Assembly: GCA_026129765.1 (NCBI GenBank)
Contig: JAHCHP010000017.1
Location: 25,279 to 89,278 of the forward strand
DNA length: 64,000 nt
Source of the DNA: Fimbriimonadia bacterium
GTDB taxonomy: Bacteria > Armatimonadota > Fimbriimonadia > Fimbriimonadales > GBS-DC
Direction of reading: 5' to 3'
Below the pieces are notes generated by a model. The model made no database searches. It saw only the letters and a list, made by a program, of their open reading frames with translations, and had not been told where the DNA came from. The translations under genes and the position numbers were made by a program. Positions 25,796 through 33,316 of the stretch are shown piece by piece (within the stretch, counting starts at the first letter, position 1; the number at the start of each line of letters is the position of its first letter).

Positions 25796-26122
25796 CCAAG
25801 AACCTCTTTTTCCCCTCTGTTTTTTTAGGAGGGACTCTCAAAACCTGTCGTCATTCCCGTTGGTCATCCTCGCGAACGCTTGGAGCGCGGGAATCCATTT
25901 TTGGAAAAGCAGATTCTTCGCTTCGCTCAGAATGACAGTTTGGGCAATTGCTCGCGAATCCCAGAATGACAGTTTGGGCGATTGCTCGCGAATCCCAGAA
26001 TGACAGTTTGGGCGATTCTTCCCCCTGACAGCAAGGGGACTCGGTTTCGCCTGTTTTGTCATGCCGAGCGTAGCCGAGGCATCTGCTGTTTGAGTTTTGA
26101 AACGCCCATTCTGGGGCATTCA
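25796..26122. other. 327-base intergenic region with composite repeats
   Basis: Holds family A repeat words (ATTCCCGTTGG, GCGCGGGAATCC), then CTTCGCTTCGCTCAGAATGA (25919-25938), a 34-base tandem repeat (25929-26020), a GGGG hairpin-like element and the CATGCCGAGCG repeat at 26057-26085. No gene is supported. Confidence 0.7.
25929..26020. repeat. 34-base tandem repeat, about 2.7 copies
   Basis: Units begin at 25929, 25963 and 25997 with AGAATGACAGTTTGGGC; the first two continue with ATTGCTCGCGAATCCC. The third diverges after TTTGGGCGATT. It looks like local duplication inside a dispersed repeat rather than a CRISPR. Confidence 0.75.
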
Positions 26123-27220
26123 TCAAAAACTGTCTAATTGCGCGATCCCCGTAAATTGTCGGTAAAAATCGACGGTTACGCGAGGGTCATGTTGGATGTA
26201 GACATTCTGCTTGAGGGAGAGATCACTGTTCTGCAAACGTAATCCCCCGAATGTGATGCTGTCTTTGCCCATGTCCGCTGTTCCGTTTTGGACAAAGAAA
26301 TAGCCAGAGGCTTCCACCTTATTATTCACCTTCAAATCGCCCTCCACAATGAAAACAAACAGCGAATCGGCATCGTCATAAGGGGTATCGCCGTTTAACT
26401 GCAAATTGCCCGCCACTACGACACGTCCTTTCCCCTTCAGTTTGCCTTTCAAATGCAGATTGCCTTGAACATAGTAAATGTCGCCATCTGTGAGAGTCAA
26501 ACCAAACGGCAGGGTCAGGTTGCCATTGTGAATCTGAGTGGCGGAGGCTTTCAGCGCGTTCAAATCTTGATCTTGAGTCTGGATCAGCGCGCTGTTCTCT
26601 GATTGATAGAGCGTTGAGGTGATTTTCCCTGTGATCTGTCCTGACGCGAGAATCGCGCCCTCACAGGTCAGATCGTTTCCGCTGCTTGCTGTCAGGTGTC
26701 CCCCGGTATACACATCGCCTGTGGTTTTTGCTTTTTTGTTGTCAATCATCATGCTGGCGTTGGAAAAGAGCGCGAACTCGGACGGTTTGCGCGGGTTGCT
26801 GGCCAAACCAACAATGCGGGTTAAGGTGACGGTATCGCCCTCGGTCGTGGCATGGATCGTGATTTCCAAAGCATCGTCGCCAAAACCGGTCGCGCGCTTG
26901 ACCACGCCTTGGGCTTGATCCTCGCCAAAGTGGAGCGTAAAATTGAAAGGCGGCTGCTGCCCCTGGTCTTGATGAGACCATAAGGCATATTCCAAGCCGC
27001 TCTGAAGCAAGGTCTCATGACGGTCCGATTTGATGGTTCGTGTGATGCGGTTTGCGCTGTTCAGCGCGCTGAACGCCAGTAAGGCAGAGAGCGAACCCAA
27101 CACTGTCAGTGTAATCAAGGCAACCGCGTAGAGGCTGCCCCTTTGACGATAGTTTCTGGGGTGGGTGGGTAGTTTCTTCTTTTCTGTCCGCAGGTCTCTG
27201 CTCATCGCCACGTTTTTCAT
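26123..27220 (-). CDS. PilX-like type IV pilus assembly/minor pseudopilin-associated protein
   Basis: A 365-residue protein. Basic N-terminus, then RQRGSLYAVALITLTVLGSLSALLAF (about 30-55), the PilX N-terminal signature with no Glu at position 5. The rest is a long beta-helix-like region (repeated GNLHLKGKLKG, VVVAGNLQL patterns). Last gene of the minus-strand pseudopilin operon; the start ATG 27220 overlaps the upstream stop by ATGA, so the longer frame is discarded. PilX-like proteins are minor pilus components or priming factors. The large beta-helical passenger is unusual for PilX and could be displayed at the pilus tip. Confidence 0.75.
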   Translation of the reverse strand: MKNVAMSRDLRTEKKKLPTHPRNYRQRGSLYAVALITLTVLGSLSALLAFSALNSANRITRTIKSDRHETLLQSGLEYALWSHQDQGQQPPFNFTLHFGEDQAQGVVKRATGFGDDALEITIHATTEGDTVTLTRIVGLASNPRKPSEFALFSNASMMIDNKKAKTTGDVYTGGHLTASSGNDLTCEGAILASGQITGKITSTLYQSENSALIQTQDQDLNALKASATQIHNGNLTLPFGLTLTDGDIYYVQGNLHLKGKLKGKGRVVVAGNLQLNGDTPYDDADSLFVFIVEGDLKVNNKVEASGYFFVQNGTADMGKDSITFGGLRLQNSDLSLKQNVYIQHDPRVTVDFYRQFTGIAQLDSF

Positions 27221-27810
27221 CTCGAAGTATTGGCGCAGTTGATTAACAGCTTGCGCTCGGTTCTGAAACGGAAGTCGTGGTCGCCAAAGGTCCAACGAGT
27301 CTCAATATCTATGCTGACCAGGATGCCGGAGGTGGAAACCGAAATTTGCGGGTCAAAGCGATGGATGGAATCCAACAGCATCTCCGAAGGCGTGATGGTT
27401 CCCTGCGCATCCCGCTCGCCCACCCACAGGCAGTTGCCGCTTTGTTGCAGCGATCCGGTCGTGTCGGAAAGGTAGTAGACATGCGCGGTTTCCGTCCGGT
27501 AAACGAGTTGACCATTCACCAGCGCAGGCATCGGCTGTCCCGTTGAGTTCGTATCCATGACTTCCCAAATCAAGAGACGCCCGTTATCGATTTCCGCCTG
27601 TGCCGCATGCCGCGCCGCGCGTTCCATCAAACGGAAGGCGTTTTGCAGTCGGGCATCCGCAATCATCTGGCGGGTTTCCAGATTGTATCGTCCCGCGCCC
27701 CGCGCAAAAATACCCATTAGAAGCGCGCCCAACACCGCCATCACCGCGGTGCCAATTAGCAACTCGATGAGGCTTAATCCTGTCTGCCGCTTTTTCATTT
27801 GCGTTTTCAT
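27217..27810 (-). CDS. PilW/PulJ-like minor pseudopilin
   Basis: A 197-residue minor pseudopilin. QTGLSLIELLIGTAVMAVLGALLMGIF near 9-35 holds the prepilin signal (G-L, Glu five in) and transmembrane helix. The globular part (RYNLETRQMIADARLQNAFRLMERAARHA) fits PilW/GspJ-type proteins. Both ends overlap neighbours by ATGA: start at 27810 with the PilV-like stop, and stop with the PilX-like start. It likely primes pilus or pseudopilus assembly with its neighbours. Confidence 0.82.
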   Translation of the reverse strand: MKTQMKKRQTGLSLIELLIGTAVMAVLGALLMGIFARGAGRYNLETRQMIADARLQNAFRLMERAARHAAQAEIDNGRLLIWEVMDTNSTGQPMPALVNGQLVYRTETAHVYYLSDTTGSLQQSGNCLWVGERDAQGTITPSEMLLDSIHRFDPQISVSTSGILVSIDIETRWTFGDHDFRFRTERKLLINCANTSR

Positions 27811-28214
27811 CGGAGTCGAATCAATTGGCTGCGGGTGATGTGTCCGCTCAGCGCGTCTCCCGGATCGCCCCATGATATTGTGACCTCTACCCAGCGCAAC
27901 CGCAGTTCATTGGCTTGGGGGTAAGGTTCTGATCGCGCTGACAGCGTGGCATCAGACGGCAGTTCTGTGATCGGTTTTCCCACTGCACGCGAATAGGTGT
28001 GCGGTTCTGGCGGGAGAGCAGGATCATGGGTCAACTGACGCAATTCGCTCATGGCAAGTGAAGATGCTGTCGTTTGGTAACGCGCTTTGGTGTGGCTGCG
28101 GGAGACCCATCCCAAAGTCCCCGCGACTGCCATCAGTCCCATAGAAAGGACAACGACCGCCACAACGACTTCGATTAAGGTCAATCCGCGAACACGACGC
28201 TTGCGAGAACTCAT
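27807..28214 (-). CDS. PilV/GspI-like minor pseudopilin
   Basis: A 135-residue product starting MSSRKRRVRGLTLIEVVVAV. The prepilin site is RG-L with Glu five residues in, followed by a hydrophobic helix. The short globular domain after residue 45 is typical of PilV/GspI. ATG 28214 is chosen at the basic leader; the longer frame to 28256 has no extra signal. It precedes the PilW-like gene with an ATGA overlap. The hairpin at 28242-28267 lies between it and the GspG-like gene. Confidence 0.82.
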   Translation of the reverse strand: MSSRKRRVRGLTLIEVVVAVVVLSMGLMAVAGTLGWVSRSHTKARYQTTASSLAMSELRQLTHDPALPPEPHTYSRAVGKPITELPSDATLSARSEPYPQANELRLRWVEVTISWGDPGDALSGHITRSQLIRLR

Positions 28215-28241
28215 GGTTGTAGAGTTGTAGAATGGTTTTGG

Positions 28242-28267
28242 TTCTCCCCGGCGCAAACCGGGGAGAA
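28242..28267. terminator. hairpin between the major and minor pseudopilin genes
   Basis: Perfect 10-bp GC-rich stem TTCTCCCCGG / CCGGGGAGAA with a six-base loop. On the minus strand it lies 72 bases after the GspG-like stop and 28 before the PilV-like start. It may lower transcription of the minor pilins or block mRNA decay. Confidence 0.6.
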
Positions 28268-28338
28268 TTGCACAGAAGGGGGTTATTCTTTATCAAAGGA
28301 CTGTTGCCTTTGATCTAACAAGTATATATCGGCTCCAT

Positions 28339-28773
28339 CTACCAAGTATTGTAGTTCGTGCCGTCTTCTGCCTTGCCCGGCGCGGTGCTGCGCACATCAT
28401 AGTTGCCGTCCGCCTTCCGGTAATATTGGAACGCTGTTTTAGAAACAGGGTCCACTGGCACTTGGTTCAGGTAAGGTCCCTTCCATTCCAGCGGATCAAT
28501 GTTTCGAAGCTGGTTGTATTTGTTGCGTCCTTGCGCTGGTGCTGCCGTCGCCGCGATGTCATCTATTTGTGCCGGGAAATAGCCCGTATCGTTGCGGAAC
28601 AGGGTGATTGCGTTGCGCACTTCGGTCAATGTGGCTTTCAGCGCCGCTTCCTTGCTGCGCATACCCGCGTTGATGAAGCGCGGAACCACAATCGCCGCCA
28701 ATGTAATCAAGATCACCAATACCGCCAACATCTCTACCAGTGTGAATCCCTTATTTTTGGGTCGTTTCAACAT
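28339..28773 (-). CDS. GspG-like major pseudopilin
   Basis: A 144-residue major pseudopilin. The N-terminus MLKRPKNKGFTLVEMLAVLVILITLAAIVVPRF is a short leader with KG-F cleavage site, Glu5 and the conserved Pro22-type helix kink. The C-terminal half has DPLEWKGPYLNQVPVDPVSKTAFQYYRKADGNYDV, the GspG calcium loop region, and an AEDG...W end. This marks the system as close to type II secretion or a GspG-type pilus. AGGAGG precedes the ATG. Transcribed divergently from pilM. The likely major filament subunit of the adjacent machine. Confidence 0.9.
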   Translation of the reverse strand: MLKRPKNKGFTLVEMLAVLVILITLAAIVVPRFINAGMRSKEAALKATLTEVRNAITLFRNDTGYFPAQIDDIAATAAPAQGRNKYNQLRNIDPLEWKGPYLNQVPVDPVSKTAFQYYRKADGNYDVRSTAPGKAEDGTNYNTW

Positions 28774-28869
28774 CCTATTCTCGACCTCCTTAAAGTCTTG
28801 CTGATGGGTTATTCCACATCGGCAACAGTGGATTTAACATGGAAAATTTTGCCTGTTTGCTCACGCCCT

Positions 28870-28889
28870 CTTGATTCTGCAGAATCAAG
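28870..28889. promoter_or_regulatory. perfect 20-bp palindrome in the divergent pilus promoter region
   Basis: CTTGATTCTGCAGAATCAAG, extended on both sides by CC/GG. It lies between the divergent gspG-like (28773) and pilM-like (28922) genes, 33 bases before the pilM ATG. Candidate binding site for a dimeric regulator, or a hairpin in the pilM leader. Confidence 0.5.
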
Positions 28890-28921
28890 GGGTAAATACC
28901 GACAATCTTCACAGGTCAACG

Positions 28922-30058
28922 ATGTTAGGATTAGAAATCAATTCCCGTTCCGTGAATGGCGCGCGGCTGGAGGGTTCTCGCGTATTGAGCTACGGCAACC
29001 GCCGTCTTGACGATGAATCGCTTCTGGATAATGTGGTGTCAGAACCGCATGCGGTGGCTGCCGCCATCCAAGCGCTGACCCGTTCGCTGCGCGTGAAAAA
29101 TGAGCGGGTTTGTTTGTCGGTAGGTGGCGCGCAGGTGGTCAATAAGTGGGTTGATTTACCGCGCGTAAGCCAAGAGGAACTGTCGCAGGCGGCTCCCTTC
29201 GAGGCGCCCCGCCATCTGCCTCCTGCCACAGAACCGATGGTCTACCGGATGACGCTTGCGCGGGATGCCGCCGACTACCGGGAAGATCAGGTGACGGCGC
29301 GTCTCATCGCGATCCCCGAATCGGTCCTCTTTTCCCGGCTGCAGGCAATTGCCTTGGCGGGCTTTGAGCCAGAGTTGGTGCTGCCGGAAGCAGACTTAAC
29401 CTCGTGTGTTTTTACGCGCCTTCACCCTAAAGACAGCCTGCTTTGGCATGGAAAAGCCTCCGCAATCTTGAACATTCGCCAAGATTATACCGAAATGTCT
29501 ATCACTCGCGAACAAGATTTAGAGTTTTCCCGGACGCTGCCCGTAGGCTTAGAAGAGGTTCAAAAAGCGATTGAGAACGAGTTAAGCGCAGGGAAAGAGG
29601 AGACCGGCATCCTAATGAATTCTGGACAGATCGACAGCGAGGGCGCATTATGTTTTGAGCCTGAGATGGGGCTGCCTGCCGTGGATTTGCGACCCTTCTT
29701 ACAAGAATTGACCTCTGAAATGCGCCGATTGTTGGATTTTCAGCGTTCACGTTTCCCTGAGGGCAGCTATTTAGGGTTGTTGGATACTTTTTTGATCACG
29801 GGTGAGGGCGCATGCCTGCGGGGATTAGACCGCTATTGTTCACGCGCCTTGGGAGTCACTTGCGCTTACGCGAACCCGTTGAGCGATTTAGAGTGGGGTC
29901 CTCGCATTCAACCATTAGAGCCTGTGGCTTTCAACACTTACACGGCGGTATTGGGAGCCGCGATGTACCCTGCGCTTCATCCGAAGTTGACCATGCGCAA
30001 CTCCGCGCGGGAACAGGTTCAACGCCTACTTCGTTTTCGGGAGGGGCAAGCGGCATGA
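28922..30058 (+). CDS. pilM: PilM-like actin-fold pilus assembly ATPase
   Basis: A 378-residue cytoplasmic protein of the PilM/FtsA-like (SHS2/actin) type: MLGLEINSRSVNGARLEG (phosphate-1 loop), GGAQVVNKWVDLPRVSQEEL, SAILNIRQDYTEMSI (second phosphate loop) and ITGEGACLRGLDRY (adenosine motif). PilM binds the PilN tail and links it to the ATPase. ATG 28922 is preferred over the TTG at 28871 because the protein begins with the beta strand there. It opens the plus-strand pilM-N-O-P-Q-B-C operon; the next gene overlaps by ATGA. Confidence 0.85.
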   Translation: MLGLEINSRSVNGARLEGSRVLSYGNRRLDDESLLDNVVSEPHAVAAAIQALTRSLRVKNERVCLSVGGAQVVNKWVDLPRVSQEELSQAAPFEAPRHLPPATEPMVYRMTLARDAADYREDQVTARLIAIPESVLFSRLQAIALAGFEPELVLPEADLTSCVFTRLHPKDSLLWHGKASAILNIRQDYTEMSITREQDLEFSRTLPVGLEEVQKAIENELSAGKEETGILMNSGQIDSEGALCFEPEMGLPAVDLRPFLQELTSEMRRLLDFQRSRFPEGSYLGLLDTFLITGEGACLRGLDRYCSRALGVTCAYANPLSDLEWGPRIQPLEPVAFNTYTAVLGAAMYPALHPKLTMRNSAREQVQRLLRFREGQAA

Positions 30059-30648
30059 GCTACACGATTCTGGACCTGACTCAAGAATGGCAATCGCGCC
30101 AAAAACGCGAGTCGCGAGCAACGCTGCTATGGATGTATGGCTTAGTGGGCGCATGGTTCTGTTTGGGACTGATGGTATTGTGGGCAATCCGCGCCATGCC
30201 CCAGGCGCAGCAGGCGAAGGATCATTGGAAACAGAAGGCGGAACGCGCCCTTGCCGCCCCCGCGGACGAAACGGAAGGATCGAGCGCGTTGAGTTATGAG
30301 TTGTTGATGCGGACCCGCGCGCGCAATTTGGAGTTTGACCTTTCGATTCAAGCCTTCACGCGCTTGCTTCCTCGTGATGTCTGGCTGGAAGAAACGAACC
30401 TTGCGCAGTCGGAAGAAGAAGGACTTTCTATTACGCTGAGGGGCAGCGCGCAACAGTTAGAATCATTGAAAACCTATACTGACCGCCTTCGCAAAATCGG
30501 GTTGTTTTCAGAGGTGACCCCGCTCTCGGTCAACCGAGAGTCAGACGACGCGCCTTGCCAGTTCGATTTGCGGTTGACGCTGCCGAATGAGGGCATAATT
30601 CTTTTGGATGCCGGCGATGAAGCCCCCCCTTCAGGAGGTAACCCATGA
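30055..30648 (+). CDS. pilN: PilN-like inner-membrane pilus alignment protein
   Basis: A 197-residue single-pass membrane protein. A 30-residue basic N-terminus (TILDLTQEWQSRQKRESRATLLW) is followed by one TM helix (about 27-48) and a coiled-coil plus ferredoxin-like domain (LLPRDVWLEETNLAQSEEEGLSITLRGSA...LKTYTDRLRKIGLFSEVTPLSV), the typical PilN layout. The N-terminal strand is where PilM binds. It starts within the pilM stop (ATGA). A longer frame from 29812 overlaps pilM and is not real. Confidence 0.83.
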   Translation: MSYTILDLTQEWQSRQKRESRATLLWMYGLVGAWFCLGLMVLWAIRAMPQAQQAKDHWKQKAERALAAPADETEGSSALSYELLMRTRARNLEFDLSIQAFTRLLPRDVWLEETNLAQSEEEGLSITLRGSAQQLESLKTYTDRLRKIGLFSEVTPLSVNRESDDAPCQFDLRLTLPNEGIILLDAGDEAPPSGGNP

Positions 30649-31235
30649 GTCGGTCTGCCGCCATTCGTTTGCGCTCGCTGATGACCTATGAGACGCGCTG
30701 GCGAAAGTTTGTCCAACGCGCCGCCATCGTCAGTTTAGCGATGACTCTCCTTATAGGTATTACTCTGCGTTCTATCTGGAACAAGATTCAAACCGAGACC
30801 GATGGGTATCGGGTGCAGGCGGAAACTGCTTTGCAAACGCCGGTTTTGGAACCCGAAGAGCGCGCTGCGCAAGCGGACCTGAATCGGATGATGGAACGGC
30901 TGGAGGGCGAGAAAAATGTCAAAAGCGCAGTGCTTGCCCTCTTGAACCAGACCGCGCGCCGCTGCCAGATGCAGGTATTGGGAATCGAGGTCGCGGACGA
31001 TATCGATACGCGCGCAATGAGGGATAGCTGGCATCTGAACCTGTTTCGGGCGCGCCTGCGCGGTCCTGCCGAGGGGGTTCGGGAATGGCTGCGCCAATTG
31101 CAAAACAGCGGGCTGATATTATTCCCTTCAGGGATTCAAATCAATGCGCGTGAAAGAGGCAGGGTCGAAGTGAACGCGGAACTGCAGATCGTGCTGCCGC
31201 CTCATCAGGGGGCAGAGATGGGAGAGGATATATGA
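30645..31235 (+). CDS. pilO: PilO-like inner-membrane pilus alignment protein
   Basis: A 196-residue protein with a TM helix (about 23-45), a coiled coil (about 50-95) and a C-terminal ferredoxin-like domain (RRCQMQVLGIEVADDIDT, LFRARLRGPAEGVREWLRQLQNSGLIL). This matches PilO, which dimerises with PilN to align the inner-membrane platform with the secretin. ATGA overlaps on both sides. Sequence support for the name is mainly domain order plus position. Confidence 0.8.
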   Translation: MSRSAAIRLRSLMTYETRWRKFVQRAAIVSLAMTLLIGITLRSIWNKIQTETDGYRVQAETALQTPVLEPEERAAQADLNRMMERLEGEKNVKSAVLALLNQTARRCQMQVLGIEVADDIDTRAMRDSWHLNLFRARLRGPAEGVREWLRQLQNSGLILFPSGIQINARERGRVEVNAELQIVLPPHQGAEMGEDI

Positions 31236-31918
31236 AATCGCAAAAACGGCAATCGGGTTTACTCATCGGCGCAGTTGCCTGTATCGCGATTGTTGCTTGG
31301 CAACTGCTGTTTAGTGGGAAGGACAACACGCCTTCCGCTTCGCTGAAACCTACCGCCGCCTCTACGACTTCTTCCGCGCCTGTGGTGGAGACAGGGGGAA
31401 CTGGTTCTGCCGACCCGCCTTTGACCCCCGCACTGTATGAGAAAGCAGGTAAGGAATTGCAGGCGATTTTTCCTGACAATCCTCAGCCTTTCCGAAGCGG
31501 CGATATGATTTTAGAGATGGGACCGTCTCAAACCAACTCCACGCTTCTACCGCTTGGCTTTGATGGCAGTTTTACCGCGCTGCCGACAGAAGACGGGAAG
31601 CCGGTGAGGAGAACAGCAGCGCAACCGGATGAAGTCGCGGCAGGTCCTCCATCGCCGGTGAACTCCCAAACGGACCCTGCGCCGGCAACAGAAACGAAAC
31701 CCGAGATCGCAATTCCCCGGCTGAAGGGTTTAGTGCGCGGGACAGACAGCCACGATATACAAGCTCTGCTGGAAGTGAACGGCAGTCTTGTGACGGCAAG
31801 CGCGGAGGAGTTCGCGGAATGGCGCATTATCGAACAGACTAACGACTCGATTACAGTTCAACATGGGCAGCACATCTGGGTTATCGATTTGAATAAAACG
31901 GCAGAGGCGCAGGGCTAA
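31232..31918 (+). CDS. PilP/GspC-like secretin-linking membrane protein
   Basis: A 228-residue protein with one N-terminal TM helix (about 10-27), a Pro/Thr/Ala-rich periplasmic linker (to about 160) and a small C-terminal beta domain (IPRLKGLVRGTDSHDIQALLEVNGSLVTASAEEFAEWRIIEQTNDSITVQHGQHIWVIDLN). This is the homology-region/PilP shape that binds the secretin N0 domain. No lipobox, so it differs from classical PilP and is closer to GspC. Name is by position and shape. Overlaps pilO by ATGA. Confidence 0.7.
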   Translation: MKSQKRQSGLLIGAVACIAIVAWQLLFSGKDNTPSASLKPTAASTTSSAPVVETGGTGSADPPLTPALYEKAGKELQAIFPDNPQPFRSGDMILEMGPSQTNSTLLPLGFDGSFTALPTEDGKPVRRTAAQPDEVAAGPPSPVNSQTDPAPATETKPEIAIPRLKGLVRGTDSHDIQALLEVNGSLVTASAEEFAEWRIIEQTNDSITVQHGQHIWVIDLNKTAEAQG

Positions 31919-31921
31919 GAA

Positions 31922-33316
31922 ATGGGGCTGATGGGAGTGTGGGCAATGAGAGTTTGGACTTTATGCGGGTTGTTATGGGTCTTTGGCATCGCCTATGGGC
32001 TGCAAGATCAGAAATTGGAAGCCACGTTTGACGGTGTGCCGCTGCGGACTGCCCTGCAGATGCTTTCTAAGCAGGCAGGCGTCAACATTGTCATCGATGC
32101 GCCGGATGAATTGAAAGTGACCGCGCAATTGAAAGCGGTGACCTTCCAAGACGCGCTGGAACTGCTGTTGAAGCCGAATGGTTTGGGCTATAAACAGATG
32201 AACGGAACCTATATCGTGGGGAAGGCAGAGATGTTGGCGAGTTTCGGCTCCTCGGATACCCCGTCCACTGCCGTTCTGACACAGTATCATGTGCGGTTCG
32301 TTTCAGCGAACGCGCTAATGGAGCGTTTGAGGACTCTTCACCCGAATTTGGTGATTCTGCCGGGGGTGCCGCCAGACAATCCCACTTTGAGCGGTGAGGG
32401 CAGCAGCGGGACCGGCGGAGGCAGTTCTTCTTATTCGCCGCCAACGCCCGCGTCTGGGAGCGATTCGGGGGGGGCTGGCGGGTCGGGTGGCGTTAGCATT
32501 TCTACCGACAGCAGCACAATGGATGCGCGAACCATCCTGCTGTACGGCTCTGAGGAGAGGGTACAAGCCGCGCTCAAAACCGCTCAGCAATTAGATAAAG
32601 CGCCCACCCTGATTCGCATTGTCGTGATCGTGACAGACCTTTCGCATAATTCGCTCAAGGAGTTAGGCATGACGTGGGATTGGAGTACCTTTGGTCTTCA
32701 GGAGCCTGTGAGACCCTCCGATACCGCATTGGTGGAGAACGACTCGCTGCTGATCCCTTCGCGCCGGGGCGAATTTTGGCGCACGCCCAACTCGGTGCAA
32801 GCGACTCTCAAAGCGATGGAGCAGCGCGGGCAGGCAAAGCTGTTGGCGAACCCCAGCGTTTCGGTGTTGAACGGCGAAACCGCGCAAGTGTTGATTGGCG
32901 ACCGGGTGCTGTATCCCATCGTGGTCGGCACAACGACGGCAGGCACGCCTCTCTATGATGTGCAGGAGCAGAATGTGGGCATCGTGCTGCAAGTGCGCGC
33001 CATTGCCGAGCCAGAAGGCACAATCACCTTAGATATTTACCCCCAAGTTAGCGTGGTGACGGGGTTCTTGAGGATCGGCGACAGCAGCTATCCCCAGATT
33101 TCCACACGGGAACTGCGCACAAAAATTCGCGTGAAGGATGGCGAACAGATCGCTTTAGGCGGATTGATCCGAGAGGAGGAAGCGCGCAGTATTCAAGAGG
33201 TGCCGCTGCTTTCAAAAATCCCAATTTTGGGCGAATTATTCAAGTTTAGAAGAAAAAGTTCTACGAAAAGTGAGCTGGTTATCTTCTTGCGTCCAGAGGT
33301 GATTAAAGAGCAATGA
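31922..33316 (+). CDS. pilQ: secretin (PilQ/GspD family), short form
   Basis: A 464-residue outer-membrane secretin with a signal peptide (about 1-27), an N0 domain (LEATFDGVPLRTALQMLSKQAGVNIVIDA), one N1 domain, a long Gly/Ser/Pro-rich loop (about 155-200) and the C-terminal secretin domain with VQATLKAMEQRGQAKLLANPSVSVLNGETAQVLIGDRV and EIPLLSKIPILGELFK. The Gly/Ser-rich insertion resembles disordered loops in PilQ of other phyla. ATG 31922 is used, though ATG 31946 after GGGAG is an alternative. The pilB gene overlaps its stop by ATGA. It forms the outer-membrane pore of the pilus or T2SS-like machine. Confidence 0.88.
   Translation: MGLMGVWAMRVWTLCGLLWVFGIAYGLQDQKLEATFDGVPLRTALQMLSKQAGVNIVIDAPDELKVTAQLKAVTFQDALELLLKPNGLGYKQMNGTYIVGKAEMLASFGSSDTPSTAVLTQYHVRFVSANALMERLRTLHPNLVILPGVPPDNPTLSGEGSSGTGGGSSSYSPPTPASGSDSGGAGGSGGVSISTDSSTMDARTILLYGSEERVQAALKTAQQLDKAPTLIRIVVIVTDLSHNSLKELGMTWDWSTFGLQEPVRPSDTALVENDSLLIPSRRGEFWRTPNSVQATLKAMEQRGQAKLLANPSVSVLNGETAQVLIGDRVLYPIVVGTTTAGTPLYDVQEQNVGIVLQVRAIAEPEGTITLDIYPQVSVVTGFLRIGDSSYPQISTRELRTKIRVKDGEQIALGGLIREEEARSIQEVPLLSKIPILGELFKFRRKSSTKSELVIFLRPEVIKEQ

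Noticed and set aside
25929..26020. CRISPR array
   Set aside because: Less than three units, period 34 with no distinct spacers and no cas genes.
25838..26126. Two overlapping minus-strand frames of about 90 residues
   Set aside because: They are translations of the 34-base tandem and family A repeats.
29812..30054. N-terminal extension of PilN
   Set aside because: Lies inside pilM in another frame; ATG 30055 in the ATGA overlap fits better.
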